Notes: generated from the letters alone by a model not told the origin. A stretch of DNA of 64,000 nucleotides from Rhizobium ruizarguesonis (GCF_012349115.1 NZ_PQIG01000066.1:1-64000); one strand, 5' to 3'. Counted from the first letter of the stretch, positions 26,188-36,064 are shown. Numbers and translations are program-made.

Positions 26188-26943
26188 ATGACTGAAATTC
26201 CCGAAAGGAAGCCCGTTTTCACCGCCAAGCCGCCGAACCCTTCTCGGTTGGCGGATGGGGTGTCCGATGCGATTGCCGCAGCACTCTTTGATGGGCGCAT
26301 TTCGCCTGGCGAGCCGTTGCCGCCCGAAGGGGAGATCGCCAGGGAGTTCGGCGTCTCGAAGCCGATCGCCCGCGAGGCGCTTCGTCAACTGACGGCGGCC
26401 GGGCTGATCTTCACCCAACAAGGCAAGGTTGCCCGCGCCAAGGCGCTGAGCGGCGACTCGATGGACAAGATTTACGGCTACGCGGTCCGCTCCAGTCTCA
26501 AGCGGCTGCGCGAAGCCAATGAAATGCGCCGCGTCGTCGAGACGGGAATTGCCCGGCTCGCCGCCGAACGTCGCGATCCGGAAGGTCTGGATATCATGCG
26601 GCAGGGCCTGGCGGGCATGCTGGCTTCCGTGCAGGAGCCCTCCAGCTTTACCGCCGCCGACATCCTGTTTCACCTTGGCCTTGCCATGACGACGGGTAAT
26701 TACATGATCCGCGTGCACATGGAGAGCATGCGTTCCGTGCAGCGCGAGGTGTCGGAATTGTTTTCACGTCGCGCCAATCGCAGCGACGCTGACTGGCGGG
26801 CAACGATTGACCGGCATCAGGCGATCTACGACGCAATTGCAGCTGGCGATGCCGACCTCGCCGAGCAAAAAATCCGGGAGCATTTCGAAGCTGCCGACAT
26901 TGCCTCGCTCGAGGTGGCCGACAAGCTGAAAGATGCCGAGTGA
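26188..26943 (+). CDS. FadR-type GntR transcriptional regulator
   Basis: The 251-residue protein has an N-terminal GntR winged helix (LPPEGEIAREFGVSKPIAREALRQL near residues 45-70) and a C-terminal FCD ligand domain, which includes the metal-binding-type histidines (FHLGLA, DRHQAIYDAI, REHFE). It probably responds to a sugar-acid intermediate and represses the flanking catabolic genes. ATG 26188 has GAGG close upstream; ATG 26176 is an alternative. Its stop overlaps the ATG of the next SDR gene, an unusual coupling of regulator and enzyme. Confidence 0.88.
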   Translation: MTEIPERKPVFTAKPPNPSRLADGVSDAIAAALFDGRISPGEPLPPEGEIAREFGVSKPIAREALRQLTAAGLIFTQQGKVARAKALSGDSMDKIYGYAVRSSLKRLREANEMRRVVETGIARLAAERRDPEGLDIMRQGLAGMLASVQEPSSFTAADILFHLGLAMTTGNYMIRVHMESMRSVQREVSELFSRRANRSDADWRATIDRHQAIYDAIAAGDADLAEQKIREHFEAADIASLEVADKLKDAE

Positions 26944-27734
26944 TGAGCGCCGCGCGCTTCTCATTGAAAGGCCGGCGGGTGCTGGTAACCGGTGCCAGTT
27001 CCGGCATTGGCCGGGCTGTTGCGCTTGGCCTTGCGGAGCATGGAGCGGAACTGATCCTGCATCATTTCGGTAATAAGACGGGCGCGAGTGAGGTGGCCCG
27101 GGCGACCGGCGGCACAGCGCCGGTACTGGAAGCAGACTTCACCGACGGGCGTGCGACGCAGGCTTTTGCCGATGAAGTGCTCAAAACACACGGCCCGATC
27201 GATATCCTCATTGCCAATGCCGCCATCGAACATCGGCGGCCCTGGCAGGAATTCGATGAGGCGCATGTCAGCGCTCATGTGGCATCGAATTTCTCGGCGC
27301 TGCTGATGCTGACGGCAAAGCTGGTTCCGCCGATGGCCGAGCGGGGTTGGGGCAGGGTCGTCGCCACAGGCAGTATCATGGCGGTGCGGCCGCGGGCGGA
27401 AACGGTTGTTTATGCGTCGCTCAAGGCGGCGCAGTTGACCGCGATCAGGTCGATTGCGCGCGAAACCGGCCATCGCGGCGTCACGCTGAATGTGGTTTCG
27501 CCGGGTGCGATCGAGATCGAAGCCAATGCCGCGCGCTACGGCGACCCGGCGTTCCGCAAAGCGGTTGCCGCCAAGATCCCTATGGGCAGGCCGGGCCAGC
27601 CGCAGGACCTGGTGGGGGCGTTTGTTTTTTTGTGCAGCGATGCTGCCAGCTACATTACGGGTGCAAATATCCCGGTCGACGGAGGATGGTCGATTGGAGA
27701 CGCGCCCGGGAGCCTTCCGCACGCTGCCGGGTGA
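26943..27734 (+). CDS. SDR-family oxidoreductase
   Basis: The 263-residue short-chain dehydrogenase has TGASSGIG near residue 18 and the active-site YASLK near residue 157. The catalytic Ser is in ATGSIMA, and the protein ends with PVDGGWSIGD and a short Pro/His tail. ATG 26943 shares bases with the stop of the regulator (TGATG). It is the second SDR of this catabolic region and may act on a different intermediate of the same pathway. Confidence 0.88.
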   Translation: MSAARFSLKGRRVLVTGASSGIGRAVALGLAEHGAELILHHFGNKTGASEVARATGGTAPVLEADFTDGRATQAFADEVLKTHGPIDILIANAAIEHRRPWQEFDEAHVSAHVASNFSALLMLTAKLVPPMAERGWGRVVATGSIMAVRPRAETVVYASLKAAQLTAIRSIARETGHRGVTLNVVSPGAIEIEANAARYGDPAFRKAVAAKIPMGRPGQPQDLVGAFVFLCSDAASYITGANIPVDGGWSIGDAPGSLPHAAG

Positions 27735-27866
27735 GCGGCCTGCGGCAAGGTTTTCGAGATCATGCGGCGAAGCCATCCGCCGCAGCTTGCAGCCAAATTC
27801 CAGGCGAATGCCGTTTGCATTCAGTCGGCGAAGGCTGCTTGCCCACGACCAAAAAGGGAGGAAACC

Positions 27867-29114
27867 ATGAAGGCCGCATTAGCAGGTATCGCAGCATCCG
27901 CGTTGACATTGTGCATATCGACGTCTGCCGTCTTCGCGACGGATCTCCGCATGACGGTCTGGACCGGGAGCGAGGCTCATCTGAAGATGCTGAATGGCAT
28001 TGCGGAGAGCTTCAAAGCCACGCATCCCGACGTCAACGTGAAGTTCGAGACCGTGCCAGTCAACGACTACACGCAGAAACTGACCTTCCAGATCGCGGGC
28101 GGCAATGCTCCCGACATAGCCTGGATGATGGAGGATGCCGCTCCGGCTTTCGAAAACGCCAATCTTCTGATGGATCTCGGCCCGACGCTCAAGTCGGCGG
28201 AAGGCTATGATTTCGACGATTTCTCGAAGCCGGCCATGGGCCTGTGGCAGAAGGATGAAACGGTCTACGGCATTCCGTTCTCCACCTCGCCTTTCATGAT
28301 CTACTACAACAAGGACATGTTCGACAAAGCCGGGCTCGAAGATCCACTGACGCTCGCCGCCAAGGGCGAATGGAACATGGACAAGTTCCAGGAAGTCTCC
28401 AAGAAGCTCGCAGAAGCCAATCCCGGCAAATGGGGCTTCGAGTTCAAGGATGGCGAAGGCTATGCCTCTCGCATGACCCATGCCCTTCTGCCGCCAATCC
28501 GCGCCTATGGTGGCGATATCTGGTCGAACAAGGAATGCGGCTTCGACAAGCCCGAAGCCGTCAAGGCGGTCAAGCAGCTGCATGACATGGTCTTCAAGGA
28601 CAAGTCCATCGTTCCCCCGGGCGAACAAGGAGACTATTTCTCCGGCAATTCGGCGATGACGGTCAACCAGATTTCCCGTGCTTCGAAGATGACGGAAGCC
28701 GGCTTCAAGTGGGGAATCGCACCGTTGCCCACCGGCCCAAGTGGTGAGTCACCCGTTATCGGCCAGGCCGGTCTTGTTGTGTTCGCCCAAGGCAAGAATA
28801 CGGATATCGCCGCAGAATTCGTGGCGCATATGACCAACAAGGAAAACGTCGCCACCATGGCGCAGTTCTTCCCGCCCGCCCGCAAGAGCGTTCTGCAGGC
28901 CGATGCATTCATCAGCGGCAACAAGCTCGTGCCGCCCGAGATGATGAAGAATGTGGCTGCCGCTATAGAAAAGGGCCGGGTGGTCTCGGCTAACGAAAAA
29001 GCGCCCCAGATCCTTGCCGCCATGGCGCCTCGCGTCGATGCCCTGTGGAAGCCGGATGCCGATGTCGATGCCGCCATCAAGGGCATCTGCGTGGCAATCC
29101 AGCCGCTGCTTTGA
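27867..29114 (+). CDS. ABC transporter extracellular solute-binding protein, CUT1 type
   Basis: The 415-residue protein has a cleavable signal peptide (MKAALAGIAASALTLCISTSAVFA, written across about 24 residues). It is followed by the family 1 solute-binding fold with DLRMTVWTGSEAH, APDIAWMMED and the YGIPFSTSPFMIYYNKDMF region. It is the periplasmic receptor of the following transporter. A strong GGGAGG site precedes the start. The family binds oligosaccharides, polyols or glycerol phosphates; the ligand here is probably a sugar acid or modified sugar, judging from the adjacent catabolic genes. Confidence 0.9.
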   Translation: MKAALAGIAASALTLCISTSAVFATDLRMTVWTGSEAHLKMLNGIAESFKATHPDVNVKFETVPVNDYTQKLTFQIAGGNAPDIAWMMEDAAPAFENANLLMDLGPTLKSAEGYDFDDFSKPAMGLWQKDETVYGIPFSTSPFMIYYNKDMFDKAGLEDPLTLAAKGEWNMDKFQEVSKKLAEANPGKWGFEFKDGEGYASRMTHALLPPIRAYGGDIWSNKECGFDKPEAVKAVKQLHDMVFKDKSIVPPGEQGDYFSGNSAMTVNQISRASKMTEAGFKWGIAPLPTGPSGESPVIGQAGLVVFAQGKNTDIAAEFVAHMTNKENVATMAQFFPPARKSVLQADAFISGNKLVPPEMMKNVAAAIEKGRVVSANEKAPQILAAMAPRVDALWKPDADVDAAIKGICVAIQPLL

Positions 29115-29125
29115 TCCGAACGAAG

Positions 29126-30049
29126 ATGGCCGATACCGTTCATAACTCCGTTCGAACCGGTCAAAAGACCTGGCTAACGTTGAAGGTGAGAGAGATGATG
29201 GAGGCGTGGCTGTTCGTCAGCCCCACCTTCATCGGGTTCCTCATCTTCTTCCTCGGTCCGCTCTGTGCAGTGGTCTATTATTCAATGACCGAATGGAACC
29301 TGCTCAGCCAGCAGGCCACCTTCGTAGGCCTTGCCAATTTTCAGAATGCGCTCCTCGAAAACCCTGACTTTTGGCTGGTGATACGCAATTCGGTTATTTT
29401 CGCGATCGGTCTCGTGCCGCTCAACATGGCGCTCGCGCTCGCTTTGGCGCTCGCCCTTTCCCGGCCGTTCTTCGGGGTCGTGTTCTTTCGCACGGTGTTT
29501 TTCGCTCCCGTCATCACCTCGGCCATCGCCTGGGCGATCGTCTGGAAATTTCTGCTGCAAGGAGAAGGCGGTTTCATCAACCAGGTGCTGGCGCTGGTCG
29601 GGATCACTGGTCCAAACTGGCTGCGTGAACCGAACTGGGCCATGGCGGCGGTCATCGTCACCCGCGTCATCAAGATGGTCGGCCTCAACATGATCCTCTA
29701 CATTGCGGCGCTGCAGGCGATCCCGCGGGACTATGAAGAGGCAGCGCGCCTGGAGGGTGCCTCACGCCGGCAGATCTTCAGCATGATCACCTGGCCGTTG
29801 CTGGCGCCGACCACGCTCGTCATCATGGTCATCACGACGATCGGCTCTTTCAAGGTCTTCGATCACATATATCAGATGACCGGTGGCGGTCCGGAAAACG
29901 GCACAATGGTGCTTGCCTTCTACATCTACCAGCAGGGCTTCAAGTTCTTCAATGTCGGCTATGCCTCGGCGCTCGCCATGATCATGTTCGTGATGATCAT
30001 GGCGCTGACCCTGGTTCAGGTGATGCTGCGGAGGAAGGGATCGGAGTGA
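29126..30049 (+). CDS. ABC transporter permease, MalF/UgpA type
   Basis: The 307-residue protein has six hydrophobic helices. The EAA loop is recognisable as EEAARLEGASRRQIFSMITWP near residue 206. ATG 29126 lies 11 bp after the binding-protein stop. It pairs with the next gene to form the membrane channel. Confidence 0.9.
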   Translation: MADTVHNSVRTGQKTWLTLKVREMMEAWLFVSPTFIGFLIFFLGPLCAVVYYSMTEWNLLSQQATFVGLANFQNALLENPDFWLVIRNSVIFAIGLVPLNMALALALALALSRPFFGVVFFRTVFFAPVITSAIAWAIVWKFLLQGEGGFINQVLALVGITGPNWLREPNWAMAAVIVTRVIKMVGLNMILYIAALQAIPRDYEEAARLEGASRRQIFSMITWPLLAPTTLVIMVITTIGSFKVFDHIYQMTGGGPENGTMVLAFYIYQQGFKFFNVGYASALAMIMFVMIMALTLVQVMLRRKGSE

Positions 30050-30888
30050 CCCAGCGCCAAATCCAGATCCTCTACCGCGCCTGCTGGACGATCGCACTGC
30101 TGATCGCCGCCATTCCTTTTGTTTTCCCATTCGTTTGGATGGTGTCTGCCGGCTTCAAGAGCGTGACCGAGATATTCGGTGCGCCGACGCTTATTCCGCG
30201 CGTCTGGCGCTGGCAGAATTTCGTCGAAGTGTTCACATACCAGCCGTTCGCGCGGCAGTATTTCAACTCGCTTTACGTCGCGATCGTTGTAACGGCGCTC
30301 ACTCTCGTCATCTCGTCCCTGGCCGGCTATGCGCTGGCGCGCATGCGGTTTGCCGGTGCCGGGCTGCTAATGCTTTTTCTGATCTCGGCGCTCATGGTGC
30401 CGGAGGAAGTGACGATCATTCCGAACTTCTTCCTGATGCGCTGGTTTGGTTTGGTGGATACTCACTGGCCGCTGATCCTGCTGCCCACCTTCGGCCCTCA
30501 TGGGGTGATGGCAACGTTCCTGATGCGCCAGTATTTCCTGGCCCTGCCCAAGGAACTGGAAGAAGCCGGCAAGATGGACGGGCTCTCACGCTTCGGCGTC
30601 TGGTGGAAGATAGCGTTGCCGATGGCGCGTCCGGCCCTGGCTGCAGTTTCCATCATCACCTTTCTGTTCTCGTGGAACCTGTTCCTGGAGCCGCTGATCT
30701 TTCTGAGCTCGCTCGACATGTTCACGCTGCCTTTGGCCTTGTCGAACTTCAACGACAGCTACGGCTTACCGCTGTGGAACCTGCAGCTTGCCGCTACCAG
30801 CCTTGCCGTCGTGCCGATCCTGATCGTCTATCTGATCGCCCAGCGGCAGATCATCGAAAGTTTTGCGCTATCAGGCGTGAAGGGATGA
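30046..30888 (+). CDS. ABC transporter permease, MalG/UgpE type
   Basis: The 280-residue protein has six helices and the EAA loop EEAGKMDGLSRFGVWWKIALP near residue 178. The GTG start overlaps the stop of the preceding permease (GTGA), so the two are translationally coupled. Confidence 0.9.
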   Translation: MTQRQIQILYRACWTIALLIAAIPFVFPFVWMVSAGFKSVTEIFGAPTLIPRVWRWQNFVEVFTYQPFARQYFNSLYVAIVVTALTLVISSLAGYALARMRFAGAGLLMLFLISALMVPEEVTIIPNFFLMRWFGLVDTHWPLILLPTFGPHGVMATFLMRQYFLALPKELEEAGKMDGLSRFGVWWKIALPMARPALAAVSIITFLFSWNLFLEPLIFLSSLDMFTLPLALSNFNDSYGLPLWNLQLAATSLAVVPILIVYLIAQRQIIESFALSGVKG

Positions 30889-30901
30889 GGAATTTTCGTT
30901 C

Positions 30902-31951
30902 ATGAGCAGTGTATCGCTTAAAGGCATCGAAAAACGTTTCGGCGCCGTCGAGGTCATCCGCGGCGTCGATCTCAGGATCGATCCGGGCGAGTTCGTCGTA
31001 TTCGTCGGTCCGTCGGGCTGCGGCAAGTCCACCTTGTTGCGGCTGATTTCGGGGCTGGAATATCTCAGCGGCGGTGAACTTGCGATTGGCGGCCGGGTGG
31101 TCAACGAAGTGCCGGCTTCGAAACGCGGCGTGGCCATGGTCTTCCAATCCTATGCCCTCTATCCGCATCTGACCGTCCGGGACAATATGGGTTTCGGGCT
31201 GAAGGTCCGCAAAGTCCCGGCACAGGAGCGTCAGAAGCGCGTCGATGAAGCAAGCGCCACGCTGAAGCTCGAAGCACTGCTCGATCGCTACCCCCGCGAG
31301 CTTTCCGGCGGTCAGCGGCAGCGCGTCGCGATCGGCCGGGCCATCGTCGGAAATCCTGATGTCTTCCTGTTCGACGAACCGCTGTCGAACCTCGATGCAG
31401 AGTTGCGCGTGCACATGCGTTCTGAAATTGCCGCTCTACACAAGCGGCTCTCCACGACGATGATCTATGTAACGCACGACCAGATCGAAGCGATGACGCT
31501 CGCTGACAAGATCGTGGTTCTGCGCGACGGCCGCGTCGAGCAGGTCGGCTCCCCCCGGGACCTATACGAGCGGCCGGCAAATACCTTCGTGGCGCAGTTC
31601 ATCGGAAGCCCAAAAATGAATTTGCTCCCTGCAGATATCGCGCCTTTGCTGACAGGCGCAACGGCAATGGATGCCGCCGCCGAGACCATCGGGATAAGGC
31701 CGGAGCATCTGACGGTCGTGGAACCTCGAGACGGGACGCTACGCGGAACCGTCGGGCTTTGTGAATATACCGGGGCAGTAACGCTGCTCCACGTCAAGCT
31801 GCCGGACGGGCACGATTGCCTCGTCCTGCACGACGGTCATGACACGAAGGCGGGAATCCAAATAGGGCTCACCGCCGATGTCTCGAAGGTGCACTTTTTC
31901 AAGGGCAACGGGCAGACAACAAAGCGGACTGAACGAGGTCGGACTGCTTGA
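30902..31951 (+). CDS. ABC transporter ATP-binding protein, MsmK/UgpC type
   Basis: The 349-residue protein has Walker A GPSGCGKST near residue 37, the signature LSGGQRQR near residue 134, and Walker B with the following VFLFDEPLSNLDAEL. A C-terminal OB-type regulatory domain begins around residue 240. It energises the two permeases upstream and closes the four-gene transport operon. It converges on the minus-strand CUT2 operon. Confidence 0.92.
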   Translation: MSSVSLKGIEKRFGAVEVIRGVDLRIDPGEFVVFVGPSGCGKSTLLRLISGLEYLSGGELAIGGRVVNEVPASKRGVAMVFQSYALYPHLTVRDNMGFGLKVRKVPAQERQKRVDEASATLKLEALLDRYPRELSGGQRQRVAIGRAIVGNPDVFLFDEPLSNLDAELRVHMRSEIAALHKRLSTTMIYVTHDQIEAMTLADKIVVLRDGRVEQVGSPRDLYERPANTFVAQFIGSPKMNLLPADIAPLLTGATAMDAAAETIGIRPEHLTVVEPRDGTLRGTVGLCEYTGAVTLLHVKLPDGHDCLVLHDGHDTKAGIQIGLTADVSKVHFFKGNGQTTKRTERGRTA

Positions 31952-32009
31952 ACGTACGGCCGCTCTTGGCGCACACGAGCCGCGGAAATCTCTTAAGAGC
32001 CGGGTTCGT

Positions 32010-33008
32010 CTACTCGCCCTGTCGTAAGTTGCGAAGTCGGTCGAAAAGGACGGCGAGCACGATTGCCCCGCCGATAAAGCAACCCTGCCAGAATGCGTTG
32101 ATGCCGAGCAGGCCAAGACTGTTACGAATGACCTCGATGAGTGCGGCGCCGACCAACGCTCCAAAGGCAGTACCGACGCCGCCGGCCAGATTGGCGCCGC
32201 CGATAACCGCGGCGGCAATCACCTGAAGTTCCATCCCGGCGCCGATGTTTGTGGTGACAGCGCCGAGCCAGCCGGTTTGAATGATGCCGGCAACCCCCGC
32301 CGAGAGGGCAGAAATCATATAGACGATCACCTTGATCCTCGGCACGGGAACACCCGTCAGTGTCGCGGCGTGCTCATTGCCGCCGATCGCAAAAACATAG
32401 CGGCCGAACTTGGTCCAGCGCAGCACGAAACCGGTCACGAGTGCCAGCACGACCATATAAAGCACTGGATTGGCGATGCCGAAAACCCAGGCGCCGCCAC
32501 CGAGCGCCAGGAGCTTGTCGTGATCAGGCCCGAACTGGAAAACGACCGTATTGTTTGACGCAACCATCGCAAGGCTGCGGGCAATCGACAACATGCCGAG
32601 TGTGACGACGAAAGGCGGGAAGCCGAGATAGGCAATCAATACGCCGTTGAAAGCGCCGACCAGAAGAGCAGTACCGATTGAGGCGGCGATGCCGACTTCA
32701 ATACTGTATCCCGCATGCATGACGACCGCCAGCACCATGCTGCACAGGCAAAGCACGGAGCCAACGGACAAATCGATGCCGCCGGTAATGATGACCAGCG
32801 TCATGCCGAGCGCGATAATGGCGACGAAAGTGACGTTGCGGGTGATGTTGTAGATGTTCTTCGCCGTCGCAAAGGAGTCCGTCGCCGTCGATAGAAAAAT
32901 GCAGGCGAGAATGACTGCAATCAGTACCCAGAATGTCTGGCCGCCCATGATCGTCGCAAGCCAGCTCCGTTGTTTCTGTCCGATCGTTTGGTCAAGTGTA
33001 ATCGCCAT
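32010..33008 (-). CDS. ABC transporter permease, ribose/fructose (CUT2) type
   Basis: The 332-residue protein has 8-10 helices with the RbsC-type signature GMTLVIITGGIDLSVGS near residue 82 and AVIGGANLAGGVGTAFGALVGA near residue 270. The ATG at 33008 follows a GGAAGGAAGAAGG site. It is paired with the ATPase gene upstream. The matching binding protein is encoded 2 kb away on the opposite strand. Confidence 0.9.
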   Translation of the reverse strand: MAITLDQTIGQKQRSWLATIMGGQTFWVLIAVILACIFLSTATDSFATAKNIYNITRNVTFVAIIALGMTLVIITGGIDLSVGSVLCLCSMVLAVVMHAGYSIEVGIAASIGTALLVGAFNGVLIAYLGFPPFVVTLGMLSIARSLAMVASNNTVVFQFGPDHDKLLALGGGAWVFGIANPVLYMVVLALVTGFVLRWTKFGRYVFAIGGNEHAATLTGVPVPRIKVIVYMISALSAGVAGIIQTGWLGAVTTNIGAGMELQVIAAAVIGGANLAGGVGTAFGALVGAALIEVIRNSLGLLGINAFWQGCFIGGAIVLAVLFDRLRNLRQGE

Positions 33009-33048
33009 CGTCGACCTTCTTCCTTCCTGTTGCAACGGATAGCATCGA

Positions 33049-33789
33049 TCACACCTGTTCAATGGCGCCGGTGATCAGTCCCGTCACTTCCTCCGGCGAA
33101 CTTGCCGCAATCTGCTTGTCGGCAACTTTTCTGCCTCGCCGCATCACGATCACACGGTCGGCGACCGAAAAGACGTCGGGCATGCGGTGGCTGATCAGGA
33201 CAACGACAATGCCCCGGTCCCGCAATTGGCGGATCAGGTTCAGAACCTCAGCCACCTGGCGCACTGAAATGGCTGCTGTCGGCTCGTCCATCAATACGAT
33301 TTTGGCTTCAGACAGCATCGTGCGGCCGATTGCCACCGCTTGCCGCTGGCCACCTGACATTTGCTTGACGAGATCGCGCGCCCGCGTTTCGGATTTGAGC
33401 TCGCGAAATATCTCAGCGGCGCGCTTGTACATGCTCTTGTGGTCGAGGATGCGAAGAGGCCATACGCCGCGGCGCAATTCTCGGCCGAGGAACACGTTCG
33501 CTGCCGCCGTCAGATTGTTGCAAAGCGCCAAATCCTGGTGAACGATCTCAATGCCATTCAGGCGCGCTTCCTTCGGCTGATGAAGCACGAGATCGGCGCC
33601 GTCGAGCCGCATGGTTCCATGACTCGGTCGAAAGTTACCGGCAATCATCTTCACCAGTGTGGATTTGCCAGCCCCGTTGTCGCCCATCAGGCCGACGACC
33701 TGCCCCGCTTCGAGCGAAAACGAAACATCGTTGACTGCCTGGATGGCACCGAAATGTTTGGAAATATTGCTGAGCTCAAGAACCGCCAC
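33049..33789 (-). CDS. ABC transporter ATP-binding protein, single-domain CUT2 type
   Basis: The 246-residue protein has Walker A GDNGAGKST near residue 36, the signature MSGGQRQAVAIGR and Walker B IVLMDEPTAAIS. Most CUT2 systems use a fused double ATPase of about 500 residues; the single-domain form is that of the rhizobial fructose transporter type. GTG 33789 gives the natural N-terminus (VLELSNISKHFGA) and has GGGAGG about ten bases upstream; an in-frame ATG at 33822 would add 11 residues. Confidence 0.88.
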   Translation of the reverse strand: MAVLELSNISKHFGAIQAVNDVSFSLEAGQVVGLMGDNGAGKSTLVKMIAGNFRPSHGTMRLDGADLVLHQPKEARLNGIEIVHQDLALCNNLTAAANVFLGRELRRGVWPLRILDHKSMYKRAAEIFRELKSETRARDLVKQMSGGQRQAVAIGRTMLSEAKIVLMDEPTAAISVRQVAEVLNLIRQLRDRGIVVVLISHRMPDVFSVADRVIVMRRGRKVADKQIAASSPEEVTGLITGAIEQV

Positions 33790-33981
33790 CAGCCTCCGCG
33801 CCTCCCAAAACCTGCGGGCCATCCATCGCTCCGAACCCTGCTTGTCTTCGACGCAAGGCTCCGGCGAGTTCGCCTTTCCAATATCCTCCCAGGAAAAACG
33901 ATTGGGAGCATTTACGCAAAACCCTGCGACAGCGTCAACTCATTGTCCCGGCCATTGATCTTATTGTCGCAAAAATCTGTT

Positions 33982-33992
33982 TTGTCAGACAA
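33982..33992. promoter_or_regulatory. Candidate FadR-type operator in a divergent promoter region
   Basis: TTGTCAGACAA is a perfect palindrome around one base (extended TTTGTC-A-GACAAA, 33981-33993). It fits the TNGTNNNACNA pattern known for many FadR-subfamily GntR regulators. It lies 57 bp before the epimerase gene and about 190 bp before the CUT2 ATPase gene. The FadR-type regulator at 36259 is the obvious candidate protein. Confidence 0.5.
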
Positions 33993-34048
33993 ATATCATT
34001 TGACGAGAGTGGCGCCCGGATATTAGCTATCAATGGGGGAGAAAGAGC

Positions 34049-35029
34049 ATGCTAATCCTTGTTACCGGTGCGACGGGCAAGGTCGGGCGGCGCTTCATTG
34101 CTGGGCTGCTTGACGATCCGAGATTTTCCAAGGCCCGTATTCGTGCGCTTTGTCATAATCGTTTGTACGAGGCGACCGACCGTGTCGACGTTTTCCAAGG
34201 CTCGATCGCTGATCGCGATGTCGTGGCAGCGGCGCTGGATGACGTTACCCATGTCGTGCATCTCGCCACATGCAAGGAAACGCCTGAAGACGTCATGGAT
34301 GTCACGGTCAAAGGTCTCTTCTGGCTGCTCGAGGAGTTCCGTACGAGCGTCACGGCACGCCAGTTCATCCTGATCGGTGGTGATGCGGGTGTGGGACATT
34401 TCCACTATCGCCACGACGGCCCGATCACCGAGAACGCCCGCCATTGTGCCTATCCGGGAAGCTATGCGCTTTCCAAAGTCCTGGAAGAGGTCATGCTGGA
34501 GCAGTTTGGCATTCAGTACGGCCTCAATGGCTGTTGTCTGCGCGCGCCCTGGATCATGGAAAAGGACGATTTCAAGTATTCGCTGTCTTTTGGAGACGAT
34601 ATCTTTGGCGGTCCGGACTGGAAGACGCTCGTTCCCGAAGACGCGGCGCGGCGTTATGCAGCGATGGGTACGGTGCCGCTGCTGCTCGATGCCGATGGGC
34701 GTCCGCTGAAACGCAACTTCGTGCATGTCGACGACCTTGTATCGGCAATACTGGCAGCGATCGATAACCCGCGGTCGGAGCGGCAACTCTTCAATATCTG
34801 CATGGATCGACCTGTCGACTATGCTGAGGTCGCCGCCTATCTCCTGCGTACGCGCAATCTCGGCTCCATCGACATACCAAGCCGCTTCCATTCCAATTGG
34901 ATGGACAACAGCAAAGCGAAATACCTGCTGGATTGGCGGCCAAACTACGATCTCGAAATGCTTATCGACTCAGCCTGGCAATACGAGCGTTCGAAGGAGG
35001 AGCCTCGCATCGTCTGGTATCCGGGTTGA
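34049..35029 (+). CDS. NAD-dependent epimerase/dehydratase family protein
   Basis: The 326-residue extended SDR has TGATGKVG at residues 6-13, an active-site YALSK near residue 150, and FVHVDDLVSAIL plus a C-terminal substrate domain typical of nucleotide-sugar epimerases and related sugar dehydrogenases. A GGGGGAGAAAG site precedes the ATG. Placement between CUT2 transporter genes suggests that it acts on the imported free sugar or its derivative and not in surface glycan synthesis; that is inference. Confidence 0.85.
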   Translation: MLILVTGATGKVGRRFIAGLLDDPRFSKARIRALCHNRLYEATDRVDVFQGSIADRDVVAAALDDVTHVVHLATCKETPEDVMDVTVKGLFWLLEEFRTSVTARQFILIGGDAGVGHFHYRHDGPITENARHCAYPGSYALSKVLEEVMLEQFGIQYGLNGCCLRAPWIMEKDDFKYSLSFGDDIFGGPDWKTLVPEDAARRYAAMGTVPLLLDADGRPLKRNFVHVDDLVSAILAAIDNPRSERQLFNICMDRPVDYAEVAAYLLRTRNLGSIDIPSRFHSNWMDNSKAKYLLDWRPNYDLEMLIDSAWQYERSKEEPRIVWYPG

Positions 35030-35077
35030 TTTCGTGTGGCGGGCACGCGGTGTCCGTCTGTTTCAAGGGAGGAAACT

Positions 35078-36064
35078 ATGAGGAAGGCATTACTACTTAC
35101 AGCCGCAGTCTTAGCACTCACCGCCGGGCAGGCCTTGGCCAAGAAGCAACTCGTCATCGTCGTCAAGGGCCTCGACAATCCGTTCTTCGAAGCAATCAAT
35201 CAAGGTTGCCAGAAATGGAACAAGGAGAACCCCACGGCGGAATACGAGTGCTTCTACACCGGTCCGGCATCGACATCCGATGAAGCCGGCGAAGCGCAGA
35301 TCGTTCAGGATATGTTGGGCAAGGCAGACACGGCAGCAATCGCAATTTCGCCGTCAAATGCAAAGCTCATCGCCCAGACCCTGAAGACGGCCAATCCAAC
35401 GGTACCGGTGATGACGCTCGACGCAGATCTTGCCGCCGAGGATGCAGCCTTACGCAAGACCTATCTTGGCACGGACAATTATCTGATGGGCGCCCGCATC
35501 GGGGAGTACATCAAGAAGGCCAAGCCGAACGGCGGTAAGATCTGCACGATCGAAGGCAATCCGGGCGCAGACAATATTCTCCGCCGCGCACAAGGCATGC
35601 GCGACACGCTCACTGGCCAGAAGGGCTTGACCGCGCTGAAAGGCGAGGGTGGTTGGACTGAGGTTGCCGGCTGCCCGGTGTTCACCAATGACAACGGTGC
35701 CGCGGGTGTTCAGGCAATGACCGATATTCTCGCGGCCAATCCCGACATGGACGCATTCGGCATTATGGGTGGCTGGCCATTGTTCGGTGCGCCGCAACCC
35801 TATCGCGACCTGTTCAAGCCGATGGCCGACAAGATCGCCAGCAACGATTTCGTCATTGGTGCGGCCGACACGATCGGCGACGAGGTTGCCATTGCGAAGG
35901 AAGGTCTGGTGACTGCGCTGGTCGGCCAGCGGCCATTCGAGATGGGCTACAAGGCACCTTCGGTGATGATGGATCTGATTGCCGGCAAGCCGGTTGAAGA
36001 TCCGGTCTTCACCGGGCTCGATGAGTGCACAAAGGATACAGTCGACACCTGCATTCAAAAGTAG
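35078..36064 (+). CDS. ABC transporter sugar-binding protein, CUT2 (periplasmic-binding-protein-like)
   Basis: The 328-residue protein has a signal peptide ending at about residue 21 (LTAGQALA-KK). It is followed by the ribose-binding fold: VKGLDNPFFEAINQGCQKW near residue 27, IAISPSNAK, and GTDNYLMGARIGEYIKK. It is the receptor for the permease and ATPase at 32010-33789. Four cysteines in the mature part (for example YECF, KICT, AGCP, DECT) could form disulfides in the periplasm. The ligand cannot be named. Confidence 0.9.
   Translation: MRKALLLTAAVLALTAGQALAKKQLVIVVKGLDNPFFEAINQGCQKWNKENPTAEYECFYTGPASTSDEAGEAQIVQDMLGKADTAAIAISPSNAKLIAQTLKTANPTVPVMTLDADLAAEDAALRKTYLGTDNYLMGARIGEYIKKAKPNGGKICTIEGNPGADNILRRAQGMRDTLTGQKGLTALKGEGGWTEVAGCPVFTNDNGAAGVQAMTDILAANPDMDAFGIMGGWPLFGAPQPYRDLFKPMADKIASNDFVIGAADTIGDEVAIAKEGLVTALVGQRPFEMGYKAPSVMMDLIAGKPVEDPVFTGLDECTKDTVDTCIQK

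Noticed and set aside
34052..34891. 279-codon minus-strand frame opposite the epimerase gene
   Set aside because: Shadow of a gene with intact Rossmann and active-site motifs.
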